In this document: positions 16,616 through 23,955 of the stretch, in pieces
Numbering within the stretch: position 1 is the stretch's first letter
How the letters are laid out: each line of letters starts with the position of its first letter
Assembly (NCBI GenBank): GCA_028276205.1
Contig: JAPYWU010000005.1
Span: 1 to 26,999, forward strand
Length of the DNA stretch: 26,999 nucleotides
Source of the DNA: Dictyoglomaceae bacterium
Lineage (GTDB): Bacteria; Dictyoglomota; Dictyoglomia; Dictyoglomales; Dictyoglomaceae
Direction of reading: 5' to 3'
Position numbers and translations under genes: made by a program
Notes under the pieces: model-generated
Databases searched by the model: none
Told to the model about the DNA's origin: nothing
Seen by the model: the letters and a program-made list of their open reading frames with translations, nothing else

Positions 16616-17101
16616 CTATCTTTTCACATTAAATTTTTCATAAAGCTTCTCAGCCACACATTTTGGGACTAAATCCTCCACGCATCCACCAAATTTAGCA
16701 ATCTCCTTTACCATACTTGAACTTAAAAAAGTATATTTAATATCACTAATTAAAAATACTGTTTCACATTCGGGATAAAGCTTTTTGTTGGTCAATGCTT
16801 GTTGAAATTCATACTCAAAATCAGAGACAGCCCTAAGTCCTCTTATTATTATCCTCACATTTATTTTTTTAATATAATCCACTAACAAACCTTTGAAGGA
16901 GTCCACTTTAACATTAGGTATATGTTGCAGACTTTCTCTCAGCATACTTAATCTTTCTTCTAAAGTAAAAAGAGGTACCTTAGATATATTCTCAGCTACT
17001 AAAACAATGACCTCATCATATATTTTAGCTCCTCTTTGTATAATATCTATGTGACCATTGGTGACAGGATCAAAACTTCCAGGATATACAGCTCTAATCA
17101 T
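16616..17101 (-). CDS. coaD: Phosphopantetheine adenylyltransferase
   Basis: Transfers AMP from ATP to 4'-phosphopantetheine, the penultimate step of coenzyme A synthesis. The 161-residue length is typical. The nucleotidyltransferase signature YPGSFDPVTNGHIDII lies at 6-21 with the T/HxGH motif as TNGH, and R92 is in the IIRGLRAVSDFEYEFQ segment that binds substrate. The C-terminal ATP-binding motif is FLSSSMVKE, a small variation on the usual ISSTxVRE. The start overlaps the rsmD stop as ATGA. rsmD-coaD is a very widely conserved pair. Confidence 0.97.
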   Translation of the reverse strand: MIRAVYPGSFDPVTNGHIDIIQRGAKIYDEVIVLVAENISKVPLFTLEERLSMLRESLQHIPNVKVDSFKGLLVDYIKKINVRIIIRGLRAVSDFEYEFQQALTNKKLYPECETVFLISDIKYTFLSSSMVKEIAKFGGCVEDLVPKCVAEKLYEKFNVKR

Positions 17102-17670
17102 GTATTTACTCCTTTATAACTGTAAAAAGATAATGCTGTTTCTCCATAATTTTTATAAAAAATTAATACCAAACTATTATATTCTTTTAAAAGCTCTGTC
17201 TTTTTGTGATGTTCTATTATCAACACGCCATCCTCTTTAAGCCATTTATTTTCTTCTACGTATTTTACCACATGATTTATCTTTTTTCCTAATTCATAAG
17301 GAGGATCTGCAAAAATAATATCAAAAGTTTCATAAGGATTTTTTCTAAGAAATGTAAAAACATCATCAAGATAAACTTCTGCCCTATTATCTAATCCTAA
17401 TTTTTTTAAATTTTCTCTTATTAATATCACAGCGGGTCTGTGTTTTTCAACAAACAATGCTTTTTTTGCACCATAACTTAAAGCTTCTATTCCCACAATT
17501 CCTGATCCAGCAAATAAATCTAAAAAATTACAATCTTTTATTTTTTCATCTAAAATATTAAAAATAGAATTTCTTACTTGCTCCATTGTAATTCTATAAT
17601 TTCCTTTTCTAAGAGTCTTTATAGTTTGACCCTTCAAATATCCACCCGAAATTCTTACTTCAGAGGACAA
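17098..17670 (-). CDS. rsmD: 16S rRNA (guanine966-N2)-methyltransferase RsmD
   Basis: SAM-dependent methyltransferase for G966 of 16S rRNA, acting on assembled 30S particles. The 190-residue protein begins with RISGGYLKGQTIKT, the usual N-terminal motif, has the SAM-binding LDLFAGSGIVGIEALS at 50-65 and the catalytic DPPY at 122-125. The start is a TTG at 17670 lying inside the end of recG; the AAGGAG seven bases upstream decides it, and no other start leaves the ISGG motif intact. Overlaps recG by 11 bases and coaD by 4. Confidence 0.95.
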   Translation of the reverse strand: MSSEVRISGGYLKGQTIKTLRKGNYRITMEQVRNSIFNILDEKIKDCNFLDLFAGSGIVGIEALSYGAKKALFVEKHRPAVILIRENLKKLGLDNRAEVYLDDVFTFLRKNPYETFDIIFADPPYELGKKINHVVKYVEENKWLKEDGVLIIEHHKKTELLKEYNSLVLIFYKNYGETALSFYSYKGVNT

Positions 17671-20011
17671 TTCCCTTCTCCTTATAAGGTATATTCACAG
17701 AAAGATGTTTTTCAAGAATTAATTTTTCACTATCTTTTATTTCAATTTCATTTTTTAAAACAGAAATAGCCTCCTGTCTTGCTATCTCAAAAAGTCTCAT
17801 ATTCTGAGACAAATCTGTCAAATTCATATTTAAAATTTTAATAGTAGGTGCCCCATGTTGTCTTACACCAAAAAATTCGCCAGGACCTCTAATATTAAGA
17901 TCTTCGCTTGCTATTTTAAAACCATCATTTGTTTCTACCATTACTTCTAATCTTCTTCTTGCCTCTTCAGTACTTATATCGGCTATTAAGAAACAATAGG
18001 ATTGCTCTGATCCTCTACCAACTCTACCTCGCAATTGATGAAGTTGAGCAAGTCCAAATCTATGAGCATCTTCAATAACCATTATAGAAGCATTAGGTAC
18101 ATCTACACCTACTTCTATTACTGTTGTCGCTACCAACATTTTTATTTCCCCGTTTCTGAACTTTTCCATTATCATATTTCTTTCATCCTTAGGAACTAAA
18201 CCATGGATAAGTCCCATAGGAATGTGAGGATAGAACTTTTGAAGCTCTTCAAATAATTTTTTTGCCGATTCTGCCTCTAACTTTTCCGATTCCTCTATCA
18301 AAGGGCATACAACAAAAGCTTGTTTACCTTGCATTATCTCCTTAGCTACAAAATCATAGATCTTTCTTCTGTCTTTCTTAGGAACAAGATATGTCATTAC
18401 AGGTTTCCTACCAGGAGGTAATTCATCAATTACCGAAACATCAAGCTCTCCATACAAAACAATGGCTAAAGTTCTTGGAATAGGAGTTGCAGTCATAACT
18501 AAAAGATGAGGATTTTCACCTTTTTTCCAAAGTATTGATCTTTGAATAACACCAAATCTATGTTGTTCATCTATAATTACTAGTCCCAATTTTTTAAATT
18601 TAACATCTTCTTGAATTAATGCATGAGTACCTACTACTACAAATAATTTACCTTCAGCAAGATCTGCATAAATTCTATTTTTTTCTTTTTTAGATACACT
18701 ACTTGTAAGGAGGCCAACTTCAATTCCTAAAGGTTCAAAATATTTCTTCAATCTACTATAATGTTGTTCTGCCAAAATTTCTGTAGGAACCATAAAAGCG
18801 GATTGATATCCATTTTCATAAGCACATATTATGGAAAGGACTGCTATGATAGTTTTTCCAGAACCCACATCACCTTGTAATAATCTATGCATCGGTTTTC
18901 CAGCAGAAAGATCATTCTTAATCTCCTCCCAAACCCTTTTTTGAGCATTAGTAAGTTCAAAGGGTAATTCAGAAATAAATTTTTCAACTAAAGGAGTGTC
19001 CGTTTTAAAGATAGGAGCCTTAAGTTTTTCTATCTCCTGCTTTTTCCTAAGTAACAAAAGTTGCATAATGAAAAGTTCTTCAAAAAGAAGTCTTTTTGTA
19101 GCACTTCCCAGTGTAAGAAAGGAGGTTGGAAAATGTTTTTCCCAAACACTTACTGGTTTATCTAAAAGATTATTTTTCTGTTTTAAACTTTGAGGTATAG
19201 GATCTTCTATAAACATTGCATATTCTGTTAAAGCATCATAGATTATCCTTCTAATAACCTTTTGAGTAAGTCCAGCAGTTAATGAATATATTGGAACAAT
19301 TCTTCCTACGTGAATTAATTCTTTTTCCTCTTCTTCTTCCAAAACCTCATACTCTGGATTTTCAAATTCCCAATGTCTTAAAACTCTTTGTGGTATTCCT
19401 GATAAAAGCACTTGAGTTCCTGGGGGTAAGGCTTGTTTAATATATTTTTGGTTATACCAAACTGCAAAAGCTACCCCTGAATTATCAACCACTTTTGCCT
19501 TTAAAATAGGAATTTTCTTATATAGTGTTTTTCCTTCTTCATATTCAATTATTTTAACTTTAACAGTGACTTTTTCGTTCTGTTTTAATTCTGAAATCTT
19601 TTTTAACTTAGATCTATCATCATACTCTCTAGGATAATAAGTTATAAGATCATAAAGGGTTTTAATTTCCAGTTTCTCAAACAATTTCGCTTTTTTGGGA
19701 CCAATACCTTTTATATATTGTAATTGTTTGTTCCAAAAATCTTCAGAGGAGTAGAATAATATGGCTTTCTCAATTATTTCATATACTTTATCAATTACTA
19801 TTTTTCTTTCATCTAAGGATTTTTTATCATAATCATTCACTAAATCTAATACCTTTTGAGTCCAAAAACCATTCCAGATAGGAAATTGCTTAATTGCAAC
19901 ACTAACAGTTTTTTCTAAACCATATTTAATAGCTTTATTTGAATATCCTGAAGAAATTTCTTTTTCAAGGACCGATTTTAGTCCTTTAAGGATCTTTACT
20001 TTTTCTTGCAT
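17660..20011 (-). CDS. recG: ATP-dependent DNA helicase RecG
   Basis: Branch-migration helicase that regresses stalled forks. The 783-residue chain is about 90 longer than the E. coli protein: residues 1-95 form an extra helical N-terminal domain, as in the Thermotoga enzyme. Then come a helix-hairpin-helix-like IKGIGPKKAKLFEKL (100-114), the OB-fold wedge (about 145-225), and the helicase core with Walker A GDVGSGKT at 380-387, DEQH at 481-484, the TATPIPRT motif III and QLRGRVGRG motif VI. The C-terminal part carries the FFGVRQHG segment typical of RecG. It lies six bases after fakA stops. The Asp23-fakA-recG order is shared with Bacillus, where serine dehydratase genes are inserted. Confidence 0.97.
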   Translation of the reverse strand: MQEKVKILKGLKSVLEKEISSGYSNKAIKYGLEKTVSVAIKQFPIWNGFWTQKVLDLVNDYDKKSLDERKIVIDKVYEIIEKAILFYSSEDFWNKQLQYIKGIGPKKAKLFEKLEIKTLYDLITYYPREYDDRSKLKKISELKQNEKVTVKVKIIEYEEGKTLYKKIPILKAKVVDNSGVAFAVWYNQKYIKQALPPGTQVLLSGIPQRVLRHWEFENPEYEVLEEEEEKELIHVGRIVPIYSLTAGLTQKVIRRIIYDALTEYAMFIEDPIPQSLKQKNNLLDKPVSVWEKHFPTSFLTLGSATKRLLFEELFIMQLLLLRKKQEIEKLKAPIFKTDTPLVEKFISELPFELTNAQKRVWEEIKNDLSAGKPMHRLLQGDVGSGKTIIAVLSIICAYENGYQSAFMVPTEILAEQHYSRLKKYFEPLGIEVGLLTSSVSKKEKNRIYADLAEGKLFVVVGTHALIQEDVKFKKLGLVIIDEQHRFGVIQRSILWKKGENPHLLVMTATPIPRTLAIVLYGELDVSVIDELPPGRKPVMTYLVPKKDRRKIYDFVAKEIMQGKQAFVVCPLIEESEKLEAESAKKLFEELQKFYPHIPMGLIHGLVPKDERNMIMEKFRNGEIKMLVATTVIEVGVDVPNASIMVIEDAHRFGLAQLHQLRGRVGRGSEQSYCFLIADISTEEARRRLEVMVETNDGFKIASEDLNIRGPGEFFGVRQHGAPTIKILNMNLTDLSQNMRLFEIARQEAISVLKNEIEIKDSEKLILEKHLSVNIPYKEKGIVL
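17678..17683 (-). promoter_or_regulatory. Ribosome binding site deciding the TTG start of rsmD
   Basis: AAGGAG, seven bases before the TTG at 17670 and inside the recG coding region. It supports a non-ATG start directly before the conserved N-terminal motif. Confidence 0.7.
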
Positions 20012-20017
20012 TACCTA

Positions 20018-21661
20018 TTATTCAACACCTAAATAATAAAAATAATAAGGTTGACCACCATAAAGGAGTTCAATTGATAACGAGGGATATTGGTTATTTA
20101 ATTTATTAACTAATTTCTCTGCTTCTTCCTTAGATATATCTTTTCCATAAAAAACAGTAATAAGTTCTGAGTTTCCATTAACAAGTAGAGAAATAAGATC
20201 TAAACATACAGTCTCTATATTTTTACCAGCCACTTTTACCTCATCATTTGTCAATCCGATAATATCTCCCTCTTCAATTTTTAATCCATTGTAAGAAGAA
20301 TCTTTTACAGCTCTTGTTATCTCTCCAACTTTAATCTTTTCAATACTTTTTTCCATTTTCTCTTTTAGAATTTCCCATGTATCTCTTGGATTATATTCAT
20401 AAAGAGCTCTTATTCCTTCTAAAACATGCTTTGTTGGTATAATCACAACCCTCTCTTTATGTATATTTTCCAGCTGTTTTGCTGCCAATATAACATTTTT
20501 ATTGTTAGGTAAAACAAATACTTTTTTAGCTCTTACCTTTTCTACTGCATTTGAGAGTACCTCTACACTGGGATTTAAGGTTTGACCTCCATTTACAATT
20601 ATATCTACTCCTAATCCTTTAAATATTTCATTAATCCCTTCACCCCAAGAAACTGCAATAAATCCTATTTCTTTTAATGGAGTTATACTATCTCTATTTA
20701 TCTCTTCCTTTAATCTTTCTTCATGTTGTTCTGCCATATTATCAATCTTTATTCTTGAAAGTGAACCTAACTCTAATGCTTTTTCCAAAACAAGACCAGG
20801 ATGATTAGTATGAATATGAACCTTCAAAAGTCCAGGAGCCTCAGAAGTAACAATACTATCACCTTGACTCTCTAACCATTTCTTAAAATTACTAAAATCA
20901 GTGTTTTCAGAAGAATTTATTATAAATTCTGTGCAATATTGATAAGTGATAACATAACTTTCAAGAACCCCTACTTCAGGTCTTTCTTTTATTTCTATTT
21001 TCTCTTCTTTCTCTTTTATTGATTCTTCTATCAAAATTTCTATTCCTTTAAGAGCTTCATAGAATCCCGTCCATATCCATACAAGTCCTTGTCCTCCAGC
21101 ATCTACAACCTTTGCTTCCTTCAAAATAGGGAGAAGATTAGGAGTATTTGCTAAAGATTCTTTTGCTTTATTAAGCATTCTTTCCATAATTAACGTAATA
21201 TCATCTGTCTCTCTTGATGCAATTACACCCTCTTTTACTCCTTCTCTTAATACTGTCAATATGGTCCCTTCTGTTGGTTTTATTACTGCTCTATATGCAA
21301 CTCTTGTAGCGTTTTGCCAACTTTTAATCCATATTTTTGCATCAATATATTCATTTTCCTTTATTACCTCACAAAAACCTCTTATTATTTGTGAAAGAAT
21401 AACTCCAGAGTTTCCACGTGCTCCCATTAATGAACCTTTTATTGCAGCCTCTGCTATTGCCTTTATAGTTTTATTTTTAACCTTTTTAATTTCGTTTAAT
21501 GTGGATTGAAGGGTATATAACATATTAGTACCTGTATCACCATCTGGCACCGGGAAAACATTAAGTAAGTCTATTTCTTCTCTATGTTTCTTTAATTCGT
21601 AAGTTGCGTATTCAAAAAGCTTAATCAAAAGATTTGAATCAATTTTTTCTATTTTCATCAT
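20018..21661 (-). CDS. fakA: Fatty acid kinase subunit A-like protein (DhaL plus DegV-like domains, YloV)
   Basis: Likely ATP-binding half of fatty acid kinase, which with a FakB partner phosphorylates exogenous or recycled fatty acids for PlsX/PlsY. With the start at 21661 the protein is 547 residues, practically the length of S. aureus FakA. The DhaL ATP/Mg site is visible as PDGDTGTNM (D40, D42, N46) and GARGNSG (80-86); middle and C-terminal domains follow. I placed the start at the ATG overlapping the Asp23-gene stop (ATGA) with GGGAAGAG just upstream; an in-frame ATG at 21712 would add 17 unconserved residues. No DegV/FakB gene is in the window. Some relatives are only annotated DAK2-domain protein; the kinase role is inferred from family. 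Confidence 0.85.
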   Translation of the reverse strand: MMKIEKIDSNLLIKLFEYATYELKKHREEIDLLNVFPVPDGDTGTNMLYTLQSTLNEIKKVKNKTIKAIAEAAIKGSLMGARGNSGVILSQIIRGFCEVIKENEYIDAKIWIKSWQNATRVAYRAVIKPTEGTILTVLREGVKEGVIASRETDDITLIMERMLNKAKESLANTPNLLPILKEAKVVDAGGQGLVWIWTGFYEALKGIEILIEESIKEKEEKIEIKERPEVGVLESYVITYQYCTEFIINSSENTDFSNFKKWLESQGDSIVTSEAPGLLKVHIHTNHPGLVLEKALELGSLSRIKIDNMAEQHEERLKEEINRDSITPLKEIGFIAVSWGEGINEIFKGLGVDIIVNGGQTLNPSVEVLSNAVEKVRAKKVFVLPNNKNVILAAKQLENIHKERVVIIPTKHVLEGIRALYEYNPRDTWEILKEKMEKSIEKIKVGEITRAVKDSSYNGLKIEEGDIIGLTNDEVKVAGKNIETVCLDLISLLVNGNSELITVFYGKDISKEEAEKLVNKLNNQYPSLSIELLYGGQPYYFYYLGVE

Positions 21662-22083
21662 ATCTCTTCCCAAGAGAAAGGCTCCTTTTCTTCTTGAAGT
21701 CTTATTCCCCACACATTAACATTTATTTCTTTAACTGAAAGCCCAGTTACCTTTTCAAGATTCCATTTAACTCTTTCCATAATATTATGGGCAACCTCAG
21801 GAATCCTCACACCATATGCCACAATGATATAAAGATTTATTTTTATACCATTCTCATCTATCTCTACATCAACACCCCTATTAACCTCTTCCAATTTTAA
21901 TAATTCAGAAATACCATCTGTTATATTTCTTGCAGCCATACCTACTACACCATAACTTTGAAGGGTTGCCATACTTGCAATAGAAGCTATAGCATTTGGT
22001 GAAACTTCAATCCACCCTATTTCTGTATAATATTTTTGCTTATTTTTTTCTTTTTTAGATATAAAGTCTTGGATCCAACGCAT
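21658..22083 (-). CDS. Asp23/Gls24 (DUF322) family protein, YloU-like
   Basis: A 141-residue member of the Asp23 family, small cytoplasmic alpha/beta proteins linked in Firmicutes to envelope homeostasis. The family core runs from GWIEVSPNAIASIASMATLQSYGV (about 23-46) through GIKINLYIIVAYGVRIPEVAHNI to the ending KEINVNVWGIRL. No membrane helix. It starts inside the end of the oppC-like gene (29-base overlap) and overlaps fakA by 4, exactly the Asp23-fakA pair seen in Bacillus. Biochemical activity of the family is not settled; the conserved pairing suggests a role near fatty-acid/envelope metabolism. Confidence 0.9.
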   Translation of the reverse strand: MRWIQDFISKKEKNKQKYYTEIGWIEVSPNAIASIASMATLQSYGVVGMAARNITDGISELLKLEEVNRGVDVEIDENGIKINLYIIVAYGVRIPEVAHNIMERVKWNLEKVTGLSVKEINVNVWGIRLQEEKEPFSWEEI

Positions 22084-22936
22084 CTCTTAAACCATCTCCT
22101 AATAGATTAAATCCAAAAACTACTATCATTATAACAACACCAGGAGCTATAGGATACCACCAACAACTCCTAAGATATGCAAGCCCTGCCTGTACCATAG
22201 AGCCCCAACTCGGAGTGGGAGCTTGTACACCAAGCCCCAAAAAAGACAATCCAGCCTCTAACATAATCATTCCACCCATTCCTAATGTAGCCTCTATTAT
22301 AAGTGGAGAAAGGGCATTAGGCAATATATGCCTAAATAGTATTCTCCACGTAGAAGCCCCAATAGCGATAGCACCAGCCACAAAATCCCTCTCTCTTAAA
22401 CTTAAAACTTGCCCTCTTATTATACGGGATACACCAGCCCAACCAATTAATGCTACTGCTAAATAAAGATTTTGTATTCCAGGTCCTAATGTAGAAACCA
22501 CTGCAATAACAAATAATAAAAATGGAAAAGCAAAGAGAATTTCCACAATTCTCATAATAAGATCATCAACCCAACCACCATAAAAACCTGAAATAAGTCC
22601 TAATATTGTACCTATGGATATGGATATTAACTGTGCAAAAAATGCAAATTGTAATGATACTCGTGTACCGTATATTATTCTACTAAATATATCTCTTCCA
22701 AATTCATCTGTCCCTAAGAGATGCTTCCAGCTTGGAGGTTGAAGAGCTCTTGATAAATCCACTTCATTCCATGGATATGGTGTAATATAAGGAGCTAATA
22801 TAGCTACTATTACAAAAAATATAACTATTCCAAGCCCTAAAAGAGCTAATTTATTTTTTGCAAGTCTTTTCCAAGCAATCCTCCATAAGCTCCTTGGTTT
22901 TCTACTTTGCAACAAATTTTCTGTTTCCATTATCAT
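22055..22936 (-). CDS. Peptide-type ABC importer, OppC/DppC-like permease
   Basis: Inner-membrane permease of 293 residues with an N-terminal helix (about 25-50), the periplasmic segment TPYPWNEVDLSRALQPPSWKHLLGTDEFGRDIFSR typical of OppC/DppC, and the ATPase-docking loop AIAIGASTWRILFRHILPNAL near residue 190. The longest open frame starts at a TTG at 22954, but that TTG is part of TTGGAGGT, the ribosome site of the ATG at 22936, so the shorter start is used here. It ends by overlapping the Asp23 gene. There is no oppD or oppF after it, so the ATPases must come from another locus. Confidence 0.93.
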   Translation of the reverse strand: MIMETENLLQSRKPRSLWRIAWKRLAKNKLALLGLGIVIFFVIVAILAPYITPYPWNEVDLSRALQPPSWKHLLGTDEFGRDIFSRIIYGTRVSLQFAFFAQLISISIGTILGLISGFYGGWVDDLIMRIVEILFAFPFLLFVIAVVSTLGPGIQNLYLAVALIGWAGVSRIIRGQVLSLRERDFVAGAIAIGASTWRILFRHILPNALSPLIIEATLGMGGMIMLEAGLSFLGLGVQAPTPSWGSMVQAGLAYLRSCWWYPIAPGVVIMIVVFGFNLLGDGLRDALDPRLYI

Positions 22937-22946
22937 AACACTTTTT

Positions 22947-22952
22947 ACCTCC
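22947..22952 (-). promoter_or_regulatory. Ribosome binding site deciding the OppC-like start
   Basis: GGAGGT ten bases before the ATG at 22936. It overlaps the TTG at 22954 that would otherwise be taken as the start. Confidence 0.7.
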
Positions 22953-22963
22953 AATAATCATCA

Positions 22964-23893
22964 TTAATCATATCTAATTCTTGGATCTATAAGAGCATAG
23001 GAAAGATCAACTACAAGGTTAGCAAGTATGTATATAAAAGCTATTACAATAACACCACCCTGTAAGACTGGTAAATCTCTATCAAAAATGGCTTGAACAA
23101 CTAATCTTCCTATTCCAGGCCAAGCAAAAATTGTCTCTGTTAAAACTGCCCCCGTAAGAAGATCACCAACCACCATTCCTGCATATGTAACAACAGGAAT
23201 AAGAGCATTTCTTAATGCGTGTTTAAAAATTATTTTTCTTTCTGAAACTCCTTTTGCTCTTGCAGTTAATATATATTCTTGTCTAATTACTTCTAACATA
23301 GAGGATCTGGTAAGACGAGCAAAATAAGCTGCGGGTCTTGTACCAAGGGTTATTGCAGGAAGGATAACTGCCTTCAACCCATATTCTGTTACATACCCTC
23401 CCAAAGGCAACCATCCCAAGTTAAAACCAAATATTAATAGAAGGATTATTCCCACCCAATAAACTGGAGCTGAAACTCCCAAAAGAGCAATAACCATTGC
23501 TGAATAATCAAAAATGGAATATTGCTTTACAGCTGAAATAATACCAGCAGTAACTCCTATTAAAATTGCTATAAGAAAGGCAAATAGTGCAAGAATTGCA
23601 GTTGCTTGTAATCTTTCTCCTATAGATTCTATAACAGGAATATTTGTTTTAAAAGATCTTCCAAAATCAAGTCTCACAATCCTTTCCAAAAAAAGTAAAT
23701 ATTGAATAGGTAAAGGCTTATCAAGCCCCCATGTAGAACGTATTCTAGCTAAAGTCTCGGTATCAGCTCTTTGACCTGCAATTAAGCGAGCTGGATCTCC
23801 AGGAGCAATAAAAAACAAAATAAAAGTAATAAGGGTAACTCCTATAAAAACTGGTATGGCTTGTAGAAGTCTTCTTATTATGTACCTTAGCAC
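22964..23893 (-). CDS. Peptide-type ABC importer, OppB/DppB-like permease
   Basis: Inner-membrane permease of 309 residues, about six membrane helices. It begins with the family signature MLRYIIRRLLQAIPVFIG and IAPGDPARLIAGQ, and has the ATPase-docking loop TARAKGVSERKIIFKHALRNAL near 220-241. The start is GTG at 23893 with a GGAGG six bases upstream. That ribosome site is one arm of a possible 10-bp hairpin with the preceding intergenic sequence, which could limit its translation. Together with the binding protein upstream and OppC-like permease downstream it makes the membrane part of a peptide or oligosaccharide importer. Confidence 0.94.
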   Translation of the reverse strand: MLRYIIRRLLQAIPVFIGVTLITFILFFIAPGDPARLIAGQRADTETLARIRSTWGLDKPLPIQYLLFLERIVRLDFGRSFKTNIPVIESIGERLQATAILALFAFLIAILIGVTAGIISAVKQYSIFDYSAMVIALLGVSAPVYWVGIILLLIFGFNLGWLPLGGYVTEYGLKAVILPAITLGTRPAAYFARLTRSSMLEVIRQEYILTARAKGVSERKIIFKHALRNALIPVVTYAGMVVGDLLTGAVLTETIFAWPGIGRLVVQAIFDRDLPVLQGGVIVIAFIYILANLVVDLSYALIDPRIRYD

Positions 23894-23897
23894 TTCT

Positions 23898-23923
23898 TTC
23901 CTCCTTTCTTGAAAAAGGAGGAA
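23898..23923 (-). promoter_or_regulatory. Alternative hairpin masking the oppB-like ribosome site
   Basis: In the transcript TTCCTCCTTT (23914-23923) can pair with AAAGGAGGAA (23898-23907) over a six-base loop, a perfect 10-bp stem. The second arm contains the Shine-Dalgarno sequence of the GTG at 23893. The first arm is shared with the hairpin at 23915-23948, so the two structures exclude each other. Pairing is visible; a regulatory switch is inference. Confidence 0.5.
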
Positions 23924-23948
23924 GAGGAATTCTGCCCTCTTCCTCCTT
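23915..23948 (-). terminator. Attenuator-like hairpin between oppA- and oppB-like genes
   Basis: Perfect 13-bp inverted repeat (arms 23915-23927 and 23936-23948, AAGGAGGAAGAGG and its complement) with an eight-base loop; in the transcript it is followed by TTTC, with the last stem bases also T. It begins seven bases after the stop of the binding-protein gene. It looks like an intrinsic terminator or stabiliser that lets more binding-protein mRNA than permease mRNA accumulate. Confidence 0.7.
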
Positions 23949-23955
23949 CTATATT

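Noticed and set aside
21662..21712. Longer fakA start adding 17 residues
   Set aside because: The extension overlaps the Asp23 gene by 55 bases and has no family resemblance. The ATG at 21661 makes an ATGA overlap, has a purine-rich site before it and gives the usual FakA length.
22937..22954. TTG start for the OppC-like gene
   Set aside because: The TTG is part of TTGGAGGT, the ribosome binding site of the ATG at 22936.
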